A stretch of 64,000 bases of DNA from positions 49,251,316 to 49,315,315 of the forward strand of contig NC_052354.1 in NCBI RefSeq assembly GCF_009727055.1. Reading direction: 5' to 3'. Within the stretch, counting starts at the first letter, position 1. Every line of letters begins with the position of its first letter. The notes under the pieces were generated by a model, which was given only the letters and a program-made list of their open reading frames with translations, was not told the DNA's origin and made no database searches. This DNA comes from Benincasa hispida. Its lineage: Eukaryota > Streptophyta > Magnoliopsida > Cucurbitales > Cucurbitaceae. The position numbers were made by a program, and so were the translations under genes. Shown piece after piece: positions 36,066 to 47,880 of this stretch.

Positions 36066-38003
36066 CGAAGGACTGTGAGGTCCAATGCGGAAGTGTGGAT
36101 CATATTCCAATTTCAATTTCACATAATTATAATTACAGATAAACACGTTATGCATTTTATAGAAATTTTACAACATGCTTTTGAATTCATTAGAGAAGGG
36201 GGATTAGGGTTTAGAATTTTATTTACGCTTGAAGAATAAATTAATCTTCACGAAATCTCTTCCAATTGACCACAAACTCTCCAATTGAAACTCGAACAAA
36301 ACCAAAAACCAATGTGGATACCACCATAAGTGAGTCTTCTATATTCTCCTTAGGGATTGAGAATTAACAGGAGTTATAGGCTCTGTTAATTTTTAGGAGA
36401 AGGAGAGAATCTTGCTTGAGATGAATTATGTTGGGGAAAATCTCAACAGTCTGTAATCTTCTGTGAAGAAGATGAAGAAAACATAAAAACCCAACTCCCC
36501 TTCCAACGATGATTATTATGAAGAAGAAAATTGGGTGGGTGGGGGGGGGGGGGGGGGGGGGGGATATATAGCTCCCTCCTAAATTAAATTAACAAAAGTT
36601 TAATATATATATATATCCAACTTATCATATATTATATATTAAACTATATGTTATATCGAATATAACACATAACCTATAGTTTTTATATTGTATCAAATAC
36701 AATATAATCTATAGTTTAAATTCTCTCAATCAATCATGGTATTTAATATAAATCAAAATTTAATTTAATTATATGAATCTAATCCATATAATTAGTATTT
36801 TGAATCATATTCAAATATTTAATTTCCCTCAAAATAAAATTTATATTATAATGTATCAAATACATTATATAATTATATCACATATAGTTAATTTAAATTA
36901 ATTATATCATATATAATCAATCCCTCAATTAATTTGAAAATTTTCGAATAATCCAAAATTAGTTTTCAATAATCCTAGTTGAGCTACAAAGGGGATCTTA
37001 TGGATCTATAGATTGAAGCTAATGATACTTGAATAATTAATTAAACTCTTTTAATTAAATTATTCAATATCCATTAATTGCGATCACTCAACTTAAGACC
37101 GATAGCTGAACTCTTCATACTACAAATATATTTTTGTGTCCATTGAATATAACCAATCAACGACGCGATGACCCTTCACAAATCGCTCGTAAGTACAGTT
37201 GAGCCAAAATTACCGTTTTGCCTCTGTAGTTACATCTAACTCCTTAAGTACCACTTATCCCTCTAATGAACAATAAGTCATAGTCCAACTATGACCAAAC
37301 CCCTCTCAGGCCAAGTGAGTGTTTGACGCTACATTGTTCTTAAGGGAGCAATTTATCTACTTACCCCGACATTAGGGAATAAGTGAATTTTGTCTTATAT
37401 AGTTGTGTTCCCAGCTCCCCAATCAGAAGTATCCCCAAAATGGTAGGCATATTGAGTCGACTCTGGCCACTCGTACCTATGCAAATCAAATGACCACCTT
37501 CATAGGTAGGAGTTCTAACTCACTCAGGATTCAAGTCATGTCACCTATGGTCATCCTGATGAAATGTAAGTTTTTATTATTAATGATGTCATATAATAAG
37601 GCTATTCATTTCGTGGTCCAGTCTTATACAAACCATTTTGTAGAGAACACCCCTCCTCACATGTCTTTACATGAATGATCAGGATCAGATCATTTGTAGA
37701 ACTTTACAATAATTGTAATATTTACAAAGCGGGTCGTATTCGTAGTGTCACAAGGATAAGGTACCCAATCTTATCCATTTACTATAGACCATTTAGGTTA
37801 TCACCTAAACATGATTCACTTGTATGTTTCTACATGCATGTTTAAGCTACATAAGATAACTTTGGATGCTAGTTTATTGGTTTTGTGGTTAATACTACTA
37901 AATGTCGAATAAAATAGCTCATAAATTTATTAAATAAATAAATTGTTTGTACATTACAATTACAAACTACAGGACCTGCGAGATTTGGGGCATAACCCCA
38001 ACA
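36066..38003 (-). mobile_element. Solo Copia LTR, family LTR-A, copy 4
   Basis: The right end is TTTGGGGCATAACCCCAACA. The left end near CGAAGGACTG fits the TGAAGGAAC-type start with a mutated first base. Integrase sequence resumes on both sides, so it is an insertion. Flanks (CTTA(C) and GCTTG) do not make a convincing target-site duplication. It contains a 23-nt poly(G) run at 36541-36563. Conserved blocks such as TACTTACCCCGACATTAGGG match the other copies. Confidence 0.75.
36541..36563 (+). repeat. Poly(G) homopolymer, 23 nt
   Basis: An uninterrupted G run, preceded by GGGTGGGT, inside the LTR-A copy. In AT-rich plant DNA this is rare. The exact length is probably uncertain because homopolymers are error-prone. 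Confidence 0.85.
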
Positions 38004-38480
38004 GCTTGGATGTTGTTCACCTAATCCATCATATATACCGTAGTATTCACTACCACGATCAGATTTGACACCGTTAATTTTCTTTTCAAGTCAAAGTTCA
38101 ACGTCAACTTTGAAAGATTTGAAAACATTCAAAGATTGGGGCTTCTCATGAATTAAATATAGGCACCCATATCATGAATAGTAGTCTATAAACGTAATAA
38201 AATATTATTATCCATTCCAAGAAGCTGTAGGGAATGAACTACAAATATTTGTATGTATTAGTTCTAAAACATCTGAGTATCTGTTGGCATCTAATTTTCT
38301 TATGTTTGTATGTTTTCTCTTAATACATTAACACAAACGTCAAAGTTACTTAAATCAAGGGAATCAAGAATTTCGTCTAACACAAGTCTCTGAATTCTCT
38401 GTTTAGAGATGTGACCTAAACGCTTGTGTCATAATATAGCGGAATTCTCATTTAATTTATGCTTTATACCACATAAATTA
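38004..38480 (-). pseudogene. Copia-B gag-pre-integrase and proximal integrase
   Basis: The minus strand shows HKRLGHISKQRIQRLV with a stop just before it where Trp is usual (about 38420-38440), then GVKSDRGSEYYGIYDGL (about 38020-38070), the integrase strand carrying a catalytic Asp. The frame is broken between them. Confidence 0.8.
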
Positions 38481-38849
38481 GATAACATAATCTTGTTAAA
38501 TGAATCAAAAGAATCAAGCACATATATATTATCAATTAAAGAATCGGTACCAATAAGTTTGTGATCTTGAAAAGAATAACTGTATTATTTCCAAAAAAAC
38601 AAGAAAACTAAACTTGACCAAACTGAAAGTCGAAACTAAATTTCATCTAAATGATGATACATCAAAAGTTTGATTCAAATTCAAATAACAACCAATTTTT
38701 ATGCGTAATCTAAAATTCCCAATAGCTTCAACTGGAACTGCTTTGTCATTGCCCATATAGATGAATCTTTCAGCAACACTTGGTAGCCAGCTCCACAAGC
38801 AGCCTTGCATAGATATACTCATGTAAGTAGTAATACTAGAATCTATTCA

Positions 38850-39152
38850 TTAAGTATTTTTAGGAATAGAAGCTAAATTAACTTCAGAGCAAATCAAAGT
38901 AAGAAGTTTACTCTTCTTTACATGCAACTGTGCGTACTCGGGACAATATTTCTTGAAGTGACCTTCTTTTTTGCAGAAAAAACAAGGATTTTTATTAACT
39001 TGTTTCTTACTCTTATTCTGTTGAGATGTCCGTTTTGCAGCACCCGTAGATATCCTTTTCTTCTTATCACAAGAGTCAATTGTCAAATGAGCACTTTTTG
39101 TTCTCTCTCTTAATCCTATCTTCTTTTTGCATACATTGTGAGATAAGCTCAT
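38850..39152 (-). pseudogene. Copia-B gag C-terminal part with CCHC zinc knuckle
   Basis: This open stretch of 100 codons contains CFFCKKEGHFKKYCPEY, a CX2CX4HX4C zinc knuckle that binds RNA in Gag, after a Lys/Arg-rich segment. The N-terminal half of gag is at 42313-42612, on the far side of the CACTA insertion. Confidence 0.85.
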
Positions 39153-40313
39153 TAATACTCCATTTATTCTTCTGAGTATTATAACTTATCTTAAACTGAG
39201 TGACTTGTGCAGAAAGAGAGATAAGTAGTAAATGTACAAGTAGATTTTCATTTATCTCGATGTCAAGTGCCTATAATTTACCTGTAAGATTAGACATTTC
39301 CATATTGTACTCCCTTATATTTTCATTGTTCTTATACCTCATGGAAGTTAAAGAAATAAACACTAAAAGAAATCCAGGCTTTAATATCGGTTGGAAAAAA
39401 TGAAATCGGATGTATAATGTTGGTTTTAAAAAAATGGATCTTTAATGTTGATTTTAAACCGACATTGAAGATAGGCTTTAATGTCGGTTTAAAACCGACA
39501 TTAAAGGTGTAATTTTTTTTTCTTATTTTATAAATAATATATCCCTAAATCGCGCGCCCCTTCTCGATTTCTTTATGCCCAAACCCTTCTCTGTCACGCC
39601 GTCACTCGTTATCAGCTTTCTTCGCTCGCCATCGATCGTTCTTCAGCTTTCTTCGCTCGTCGTCATCTCCTTCACGTTGTCACTCGCCGTCAATCGCTCT
39701 TTAACTTTCTTCGCTCGTCGTCGATTGTTCTTCAGCTTTCTTATTGTTTTAGAGGTATGACTTGAAATCATCAGCTCCTATGAAATTAGGGAGGAGAGAG
39801 GGGAGAGGAAGTTATTAGAGTGATTTACCTATTCTTTTGTGTTGTTGAATCATTAATTTGTTTACAAGAAAAAAACATGTTATGTAACCTTACTCCCATT
39901 GATTTAATTTGCAATCTATGTTTTTAGTTGAAGTGATTTTTATTGCAAGGAATTTGCAATCTATGTTTCTCTTAATTGAAGGAACTACATGAATATTGAT
40001 TGACATATTAGAAATTTTTTGATTTTGTTGTGCTTCCAATACGACATTCAATTGACAAATTTGAATAGAAGGTTATGTGAGCTCTATTGAAACAAAACAT
40101 GATTGATTACTTCTATTAACTTGTGTTGTGGAGTTTGGATTTTTGGTTTGAACATTCTTTCAGTTTTTCAAGTTTTAGAACATGACATAACAGAAGAAAA
40201 AGTTACGAGCACGAAAAGACATAAGTACTTTTGCTAAACTTAATTAAATTATTTTGGTATAATACATTTAAAATAGTATTTTAAACCACCAATATACTTC
40301 TTTTGTTTACACT

Positions 40314-41105
40314 CTTTGTTAAGTCTACTATGGCTTCTATAGTGCAAGTAGAATGTAACTATCAATTTATGTAACTACTAACTTATGGGTCAAGAGCTAT
40401 GGAGTAATTGTTTTGATATGTAGTATGTAATATTTTTCCTATTGTCAATGAAGTTGGATCCTTTGTAACTACTAGCTTGGGTCAAGAACTATGGAGTAAC
40501 TACTAACTTAGTCGCATATTCTTTTTTGTAAATTATTTTATGATATTTTGTGAAGGGACAACCTCATTTTTCTTGTGATTAATAGTTCCTTATCTGATTC
40601 TTTGTTAAGTCTACTATGGCTTCTATAATGCAAGTAGAATGTAACTACCAACTTATGTAACTACTAACTTATGGGTTAAGAACTATGGAGTAATTGTTTT
40701 GATATGTAGTATGTAATATTTTTCCTATTGTTAATGAAATTGGATCCTTTGTAACTACTAACTTTGGGTCAAGAACTATGGAGTAACTACTAACTCAGTC
40801 GCATATTCCTTTTTGTGAATTGTTTTATGATATTTTGTGAAGGGATGACCTCATTTTTCTTATGATTAATAGTTCCTTATCTGACTCTTTGTTAAGTCTA
40901 CTATGGATTCTATAGTCAAGTAGAATGTAACTACCAACTTATGTAACTACTAACTTATGGGTCAAGAACTATGGAGTAATTGTTTTGATATGTAGTATGT
41001 AATATTTTTCCTATTGCTAATGAAGTTGGATCCTATGTAACTACTAACTTTGGGTGAGGAACTATGGAGTAACTACTAACTCAGTTGCATATTCCTTTTT
41101 GTAAT
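40314..41105 (+). repeat. Tandem repeat inside the CACTA element, about 286-bp period, 2.8 copies
   Basis: The word AAGTCTACTATGG starts at 40321, 40607 and 40894, giving periods of 286 and 287. Each unit contains two internal near-repeats of AACTATGGAGTAA. The third copy breaks off near 41105. Confidence 0.9.
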
Positions 41106-41808
41106 TTATCCACCATAAGTTATAATCTTTGCTAAGGTTTGTTAGTTTTGAGATTCTAGTTTAATGGTTTGAGATTATAGCTTAATTATGTGATAGCTCT
41201 AAAAAAGAGCTATTATTCCTAGCTTAATTTGGGCCTGTTATTGGATTTTATATGTTTATTTTCCTATTTGGTTTTGCTCGACGCTTGACCAATGCTGTAA
41301 GACAGAATGTAACGTTGCAATACTATCGATCAGAATAACCCTGAAATTTTGTTTTTTTGGCTTTTCTTTTCATCGATAGGAACTGAGTCCTTGATATTGA
41401 CTCATACAAAATCTAAGGACACAGTTTATTGTGATATTTGTTTGGATTGATATTTGTTTTGATTCAATACTTGATTTTGAGTGAAGTTTTTCATTTGTTA
41501 GGTTCAAGTTTGACGTGTAAAACTAAATTTTGATTCTTGGGGATTTGGAAGGAAGATAGGAAGATTGCATTGGACGTGTTTTAAGAAGGTTGACAAGTGG
41601 AGAAGGTGCACCTGACACAAAAAGGACTTCATAACAACATTAATAACAAAGACAAGGTAATATTTATAAGATGCTTATCTTAAAAGCCTAGTTGTTCTAA
41701 ATTTGTTGATGTTGCATATTTTACAATCATAATTTTATGCTTTTAAATTTTCTCTTGTTATTTTTTATTTTTTATTTTTTTGTAGATTAAGTTGCATATT
41801 TTACAATC

Positions 41809-42118
41809 ATGGATAAGTCATGGATGAAAATGAATAGAATGTCAGCTGAGTATAGTTTAGGGGTCGAGATGTTTATTAAAAATGGTCTACAACATTCAAA
41901 TATACCGAATGTCATGAGTTGTCCATGTTTGAAGTGTGTTAATGCAAAGACTTTAGATGTGAACAAAATAAGAGAACACATATTTTTTAATAGTATAGAT
42001 CAAAGTTATCAGACATGAATTTTTCATGGTAAATCATTACCGATTAAGAGAAACAAAGAAAATGTGTCTACTAGTGAAAGAGACGAAGTTGATGAGGATG
42101 ATGTTGATGTTGACCTTT
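41809..42118 (+). pseudogene. Transposase-associated domain remnant of the CACTA element
   Basis: The frame starts MDKSWMKMNRMSAEYSLGV and carries the paired cysteines of the plant Transpos_assoc domain in CPCLKCVN, followed by IREHIFFNSIDQSYQT. It then stops at a TGA (42016-42018) where family members usually have Trp, but same-frame similarity continues as IFHGK and an acidic ERDEVDEDDVDVD tail to about 42118. This domain precedes the TNPD-type transposase in intact elements. Here the right terminus follows within 160 bp, so the catalytic part has been deleted. Confidence 0.8.
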
Positions 42119-42312
42119 AATCACTAAAAACCTTTAATGTCGGTTGCAACCGACATTGAAGACTGTAATATTGGCCTTTAATAACACTGTCTTTAATGTC
42201 GGTTGCCAACTGACATTAAAGCCCTTTAATGTCAGTTTAAAATTGACATTAAAGCTCGAATTTCTTATAGTGAAAAAAAACTACTTGCTTCCCCTTTTTC
42301 ATTTTTAACGAA

Positions 42313-42612
42313 CTAGTTCTCAATTTGAGCAAGGAACTTATTAGCATTTTCACTTTTTGCGATAGAACCTTGAAAAGACTTCAAAATGTAGTGTCTAATG
42401 ATCATCAAACATATGCGACTTGACCATTCCCACTTCTTAATATTAGCTGTATTCGGCTGTTCCTCAGTAGAAGTAGGTTTATTGGTCCTCAATGCAAGGT
42501 CCAAATCCATCTCTAAGATTTCCTTCCAAATCTTGAAGTTTGATCCATTCAACTTAGGGATTGAACTCAACTTCCTAGATATTTGAGTAAGACCAATTGA
42601 AACAATAAACAA
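42313..42612 (-). pseudogene. Copia-B gag N-terminal part
   Basis: This open stretch reads SIPKLNGSNFKIWKEILEM, LALRTNKPTSTEE, then WEWSSRICLMIIRH and ANKFLAQIEN. These are the typical N-terminal motifs of Copia Gag (UBN2-like). It is truncated by the CACTA insertion at its downstream end. Confidence 0.8.
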
Positions 42613-42997
42613 TAAAACATATATTCAGAATTAAAATATGACAAAATGATTTCAAACATATGGTAGGCCTCTTCAACAAGATATCTAGCTTAACATTGAT
42701 GTATAGCCCTTGGACAAAGACACCAACTGTAAATGGTACTCTTGACTTAGTGATCAAAGTACTGACAATAAACTTTGTTAAAAAAAAAAATAGTCTTTCT
42801 TTGGACAAACTATTTTTTATATGAGCAATCCTTATAATTGTCACATACTCAATACTACATGCATACCCATAATTTGGCCAAATAATTATCTTCTTTTGGG
42901 TTGATAATCATTCGCATAAATTAATGAATATGCACATCTTATATTCTAAAATTAAATTTATCTAGATAAAAAAGGCTACTTCGATAACATATTATTT

Positions 42998-43792
42998 TGA
43001 TCAATTCGATCTAAAATATCATACACAATAATATAATAATCTTAAGTATCTTATTGTACATAAGTAATGGGAGAAGAACACCAAATAATCTTAACCAAAA
43101 TGTACTTCGTAGTTACGCACACAGTATACAATTAAAGATACATAAATATACGAATATCACAAAAAAATTGTCAATCAAATCCAAACTTAAATTCACTTAA
43201 TAATTAACCGAATTTAATTTAAATCCACAACATGATCCATTAAATTTAAACTTAAATTGACAGATGATTAATCAAATTTAAACCTAAATTCACAATATGA
43301 TTAATCTAATTTAAAATTGAATCATCAATCAAACTTTAGATTCAAATTCACAAACTAATTAATTTTAAAACTAGATTTAAATTTACTCGATTATCAACCA
43401 TCAACATTAAGAGCCACCCATAAAATCAAAACAAGACCGGAAAAAATCAAACGGGTTGATTTATTCCCAATAGAAATTAGATTTACCAAAGTTGGATTGC
43501 TTGTTAATAAAGATTTAAATTAACTTGAAATCCACCAAAAAACTCGTCAAATAAAAACCATTTACATTCACCAAATTCATCCAATTAAAACCCACCGAAG
43601 CTTCCACCGAATTGCACTTAATTTCATCGAATTCATCAAATTAAAAATAGATTAAAAAACCACCGAATTCAAGCTGTATTAAAAGTCAAACCAGCACTAA
43701 AATCTCCCCCAAACGAAACGAAAATATTAATTCACATACATAATCCACATTTAATTATATATATTATTATTTAAAATACATCTAATATAACA
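42998..43792 (-). repeat. Probable 5' LTR of Copia-B
   Basis: The outer end reads TGTTATATTAGATGTATTTT on the minus strand and resembles the 3' LTR start at 33191. The inner boundary is placed beside TGTTATCGAAGTAGCC (minus strand, about 42974-42989), which looks like a mutated initiator-Met tRNA primer-binding site. The interior is AT-rich with repeated AATTTAAA(C/T)(C/T)-type words. Length and inner edge are approximate. Confidence 0.4.
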
Positions 43793-44171
43793 ATGTTTAT
43801 TAAAATGAATTGAAAAGAAACTTAGGACATATTTAATTGGCAATTCAAATTCTATTTTATGTTTTCAAATTTACTAAATTTCACAAATATGTATTTAATA
43901 GATAACTTAGATTCTATTTTCTAAAAATTGTTTTCAAGCTTTATGATCCAAACAATGCCAATTTTAAAAATAATATTTTTATGTTTTCATTGTACCAAGA
44001 TTTTGAATTTTGAATTTTGAAGTGCATAATAATATTAAATAAAGATAAAATACTTAGAACAATTGTATGTCATATTTTAAACTTAATTCATCTAAAATAT
44101 GTATATTGCAATGTATTATAAATTATATAGAAGTACAGAATAATAATTATACAATATTTCAAACATAAAAT

Positions 44172-44297
44172 ATGTTCGTAAATAAATCAATAATTCAACT
44201 AGTTTTATATTTATAATATAGTATAAAAATATACATGTTCGTAAATAAATCAATAATTCAACTAGTTTTATATTTATAATATAGTATAAAAATGTTT
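44172..44297. repeat. 63-bp tandem duplication, 2 copies
   Basis: GTTCGTAAATAAATCAATAA starts at 44174 and 44237, and the unit continues through TATAATATAGTATAAAAAT in both copies with essentially no differences. This near identity suggests recent slippage or unequal exchange. Confidence 0.9.
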
Positions 44298-44446
44298 TAA
44301 ACAATTATTTAAATTAGAATCCAATTTCAAAATCTATTACCAACATATATGAAAATATGAAATACAATTATGTTTTTACTTAATCCTTTGTTTTTCAGAT
44401 CTTTACCAAATAGGTCTTTAGATACTTTACTTTTCTCTAGCTTTTT

Positions 44447-44757
44447 GGGCTCGGGTTTTGTAACCATTTTTTTTATTTTTGTTTTTGAAAATTAAATCTA
44501 TTTCCTCCCTATTTCTTACAATGATTTGGATCTTTTTAGGTACAATGGTTGAATTTTTAGCCAAATTCCAAAAACAAAAAATAAGTTTTTTTTAAAAGCT
44601 ATTTTTTTTTTTTTTTAGTTTTCAAATTTTGACTTTGTTTTTTAACCATTAATAAAAAGTAGACAACAAAAGAAAAAATTCAGAGGTAGAAGTAGTGTTC
44701 ATAAGCTTAATTTTCATAATCGAAAACTCCAAAACCAAATCGCTACCGAACGGTACC
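44447..44757. mobile_element. MITE of the GGCCCCGTTTGATAACC family, older copy
   Basis: Its left end GGCTCGGGTTTTGTAACCAT and the body (GAAAATTAAATCTATTTCCT, AGGTACAATGGTTGAATTTT, AGAGGTAGAAGTAGTGTTCA) match the element at 58823-59105. The right end CTACCGAACGGTACC is a diverged inverted copy. Confidence 0.65.
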
Positions 44758-45896
44758 TTAATTTTTTTATTTGTTGAAAAAAAAACTATCCACCTTTTTA
44801 TTTGTGATTCAATATCTAAAAAAGAAAAAAAAAACTTAAGACCTACTCGGATTGACTAGAGAAAAAATATATTTTTCAGAAAAATCATTTGAAATACATT
44901 TTAAAAGAAGAGGTCGTGAAACATTTCAACTTTTTCAAAATATTTTTTATATTTTTTCAAAATTAAACTAAACACACGTTTTATATGCAAGGACTATCAC
45001 ATCTAAATGATGTATATTTTTATAGAATGTACACAACCACCACTTTTATTTATATACCCATTTGTGTATATTTAAAGAACAATAGATATAGATTTTCAAC
45101 AATGTTAGCTATTATTTATATTTTTTAAACAAAATAAAAGATCTAAGTTGAACACAACTTCAACATTTCTCTATAGTTATTCATAGTATATTCTCCACCC
45201 ATTTATTTGGGATGCATTTTATTCTAATCAAATCTTTTCTTATATATGTATAGATTGATACGACATTATCATCTTTAAATTTTTTTGATTAGGACTATAT
45301 CATGTTCTTAATATTCTCATTCTTGACATTTAAACCACTATCTAAATTATTAAATCATGAACCATTTAGGTAAGGGTTATATATGGAGGTTCGTTCTGAA
45401 TGAAGGAGTAGATACTTTAACTACTAAACCGAACTGGACTCATATTACTTTTGGATCTATGAACTTTTAAACTAATTTAATTTTAATTTCTAAAATGGCA
45501 AATAATCTAATATTAATAACTCTAGTCACTACACTCGTTGCGAAAGAAGAAGAAAAACATTTAAATAATTATCATAAATTATTAATTAAAACCTAGTTTA
45601 TTTATGTGTATCATGTTTATCTACTTTTATAATTAGTAAATATCTATAGTCCACGCGTCTAAATAAGATTATGTTATGTTTTACTAGTCAAGCATTCGTT
45701 AAACGAGAGATTAATGATAAGAACGGAAATGACTTTTTATCTAAATTTTTATTAGAATATATAACGAATAAAAAACTTAACGTATCGATTTATACTAAAA
45801 TTAATAAAATAAAATCACGAAGTTTAAAGTGAGTGAATGAGATACTTATTTGATTAATTCAAAAAATAAAATAAAAAATCATCATGGTTGGGAAAT

Positions 45897-46142
45897 TGAG
45901 GAACATAACAGAGTATAACAGATATGGAGAAATATATATAATAATATAATAATATAATAATATATTAATTAATTAATTAATTAAAATTATTTATGAGAAT
46001 TTAGTGAAAATTTGAAGTGGATTTCTCCTTCATGTGTGTAATTTTAAGATCTATCAAATGCCAAGGCAAAGTGGCAAGTAGGATGTAGTCTTTTAGGACA
46101 CTAAGCAATTAGCATCTATCTATTTTTATAATATTTGTAATA
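45897..46142 (-). repeat. 3' LTR of Copia-D
   Basis: It aligns with 51038-51360 through ATATGGAGAAA, AAGTGGA(T/C)TTCTC, TAGGATGTAGTCTT and ACTAAGCAAT(T/C)A(A/G)CATCTAT. It is shorter by internal deletion and has AT-repeat differences. Confidence 0.75.
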
Positions 46143-46329
46143 CTCCTCCTTAGATACATACATACATACGGAAAAACCCAATAAGAAAAAAAAAAAACTC
46201 TAGTGAAGGAAAAAAAGGTACATATTTCATATAATATATATTCCTAAAGAATATAATATATTTACTCCCTATCATGAAAATATCACTTAAGATCTTTGAG
46301 TCGTCGCATTCCAATGTTGTGCACCAATT

Positions 46330-46679
46330 TTTCAAAAATTGCAGTTAGTAATGCATTTGTAAATAAGTCTATCAGGTTATCCTTCAAAGACATTTGTTGT
46401 ACAGTGATGTCGTCATTTTTTTCAAGATCATGATTGTAGAAAAAGTTTTGGTGAAATATGTTTCGTTCTATCTCTTTTAATATATCCTCCTTTGATTTGA
46501 GCTATGCAAATTATGTTGTCTTCGTATAATATGGTTGGAAGATTTTTACTAGAAGACAAGCCACATGTTTCACGAATGTGCTGAGTCATTGATTTTAGCC
46601 ATACACGTTCTCGACTAGTCTTGTGAATTGCAAGAGTTTCAACATGATTTGAAGAAGTGGTCGTTATGGTCTGTTTCAT
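46330..46679 (-). pseudogene. Copia-D RNase H fragment
   Basis: This stretch carries TTTSSNHVETLAIHKTSRE, SKNLPTILYEDNIICIAQ and KGGYIKRDRTKHISPK, the Copia RNase H region. It is the 3' part of a broken polyprotein, next to the 3' LTR. Confidence 0.85.
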
Positions 46680-46699
46680 CGATTGTCATGATATAGCAA

Positions 46700-47880
46700 T
46701 TCCTCCATATGTGAACAGATAACCTGTTTGAGATCTAATTTTGTGTGGACCAGATAAATATCTAAAATCCGCATAACCAACTAGGTCAAAATTTAATTTA
46801 TTTGAATAAAAAAAAACCCATATGAATTGTTCCTCGGAGATAATGGAGTGTATGCTTGATTTCATTCAAATGTCTTTTTTTAGGAGAACTATATCTAGCA
46901 AATAAATTTATTGAAAATGCAATATCCGGTATTGTATTTTTAGTAACATACATAAGTGCACCAATTGCATTAAGATATGGTACTTCGAGACCAAGAATTT
47001 ATTTATTATCGTCTCGAGGTCGAAATATATCTTTTTTTATATCCAATGAACATAATTTAATGGATGTGCTTTGTCCATATAAAAACTTTTCAAAACTTTT
47101 CCTGTATAAGTTGATTGATAAATAAATATTTCATCTGCTAAATGCTCAATCTGCAAACCAAGCAAAATTTTGTTTTTCCGAAATCTTTCATCTCAAGTTC
47201 TTTCTTAAGCTATTCTATTGCCTTTAAAAGCTATTCAGGAGTTCCAATTACATTCGGGTCATCAACATATAAGTTATAATAGGAAATCCTGATTATGATT
47301 TCTTTATAAAAATACACTGACATATTGGATTATTTTTATATCCTTATTTCAACAAACTCAAGCGATTGCACCACATCCATCCTGATTGTTTCAATCCATA
47401 TAATGATCTTTGTAACTTTATTGAACAATTCCCGTGAATTTGATGTATATGTTTCAAATACCTTAAATCCTTATGGGATTCTCATATAAATATTATTACC
47501 AAGAGATCCATATAAATATGTTGTGACTACATTCATAAGATGCATATCCAGATTTTCATACATAGTTGAACCAATTAAATATCTTAGTGTAATTGCATCA
47601 ACCACTGGAGAATATGTCTCATCATAATCAATACCAGGTATTTATGGAAAACCTTATGTAACTAATATTGCTTTGTATCTTGTGACCTCATTTTTTTTTT
47701 CATTTCTTTTTCTCACAAATTTATATCCCACGGGTTTGACACCTTCTAGTGTTCGGACTACTGGTAAAAAAACCTACAGTTTTGAAAGCGAATTTAATTT
47801 TACCTCAATTGCTTCTTTCAACTAAAGCCAATATTTTCTATGTCGACATTCTTCCACAAATTTTGGTTCAGGATCCTCAT
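46700..47880 (-). pseudogene. Copia-D reverse transcriptase, disrupted
   Basis: Minus-strand stretches show KLQRSLYGLKQSG (about 47380-47420) and NLYVDDPNVIGTPE with the YVDD box at 47259-47270. Further RVT_2-like sequence extends on both sides with frame changes and stops. Confidence 0.8.

Larger units (their letters stand above)
39361..42272 (+). mobile_element. CACTA (En/Spm) DNA transposon, 2,912 bp, defective
   Basis: The left terminus is CACTAAAAGAAATCCAGGCT and the right, reverse-complemented, is CACTATAAGAAATTCGAGCT. AAA flanks both sides, fitting a 3-bp target-site duplication. Subterminal copies of TTTAATGTCGGTT in both orientations cluster at 39380-39510 and 42130-42256, as expected of TNPA-type binding regions. 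The interior holds a GC-richer stretch (39545-39755), a 286-bp tandem repeat and one transposase-associated exon. No DDE transposase core is present. Confidence 0.9.
33035..43792 (-). mobile_element. Decayed Ty1/Copia retrotransposon (Copia-B) with two nested insertions
   Basis: Minus-strand order is LTR (about 42998-43792), gag, gag-pre-integrase, integrase, reverse transcriptase, RNase H, polypurine tract, 3' LTR. The junction at 33191/33192 shows CCCAAGTGGAAGAT then TGTTGAC on the minus strand, a classic Copia 3' LTR boundary. About 90 bp next to 33191 resembles the sequence next to 43792. A CACTA element (39361-42272) splits gag and a solo LTR-A (36066-38003) splits integrase. Stops and frameshifts occur throughout. 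The left end of the 3' LTR is unresolved. Confidence 0.8.
43793..45896. other. AT-rich DNA with small repeats and a MITE
   Basis: No gene is supported. It contains a 63-bp tandem duplication and a MITE (separate entries). The rest is AT-rich with no clear structure. Confidence 0.4.

Noticed and set aside
40314..41105. Regular 286-bp repeats considered as a CRISPR-like array
   Set aside because: Whole units repeat without unique spacers, and the context is a plant CACTA transposon.
41809..42018. Interpreting this frame as a host gene
   Set aside because: Its sequence fits the Transpos_assoc domain of CACTA elements and it sits between CACTA termini.
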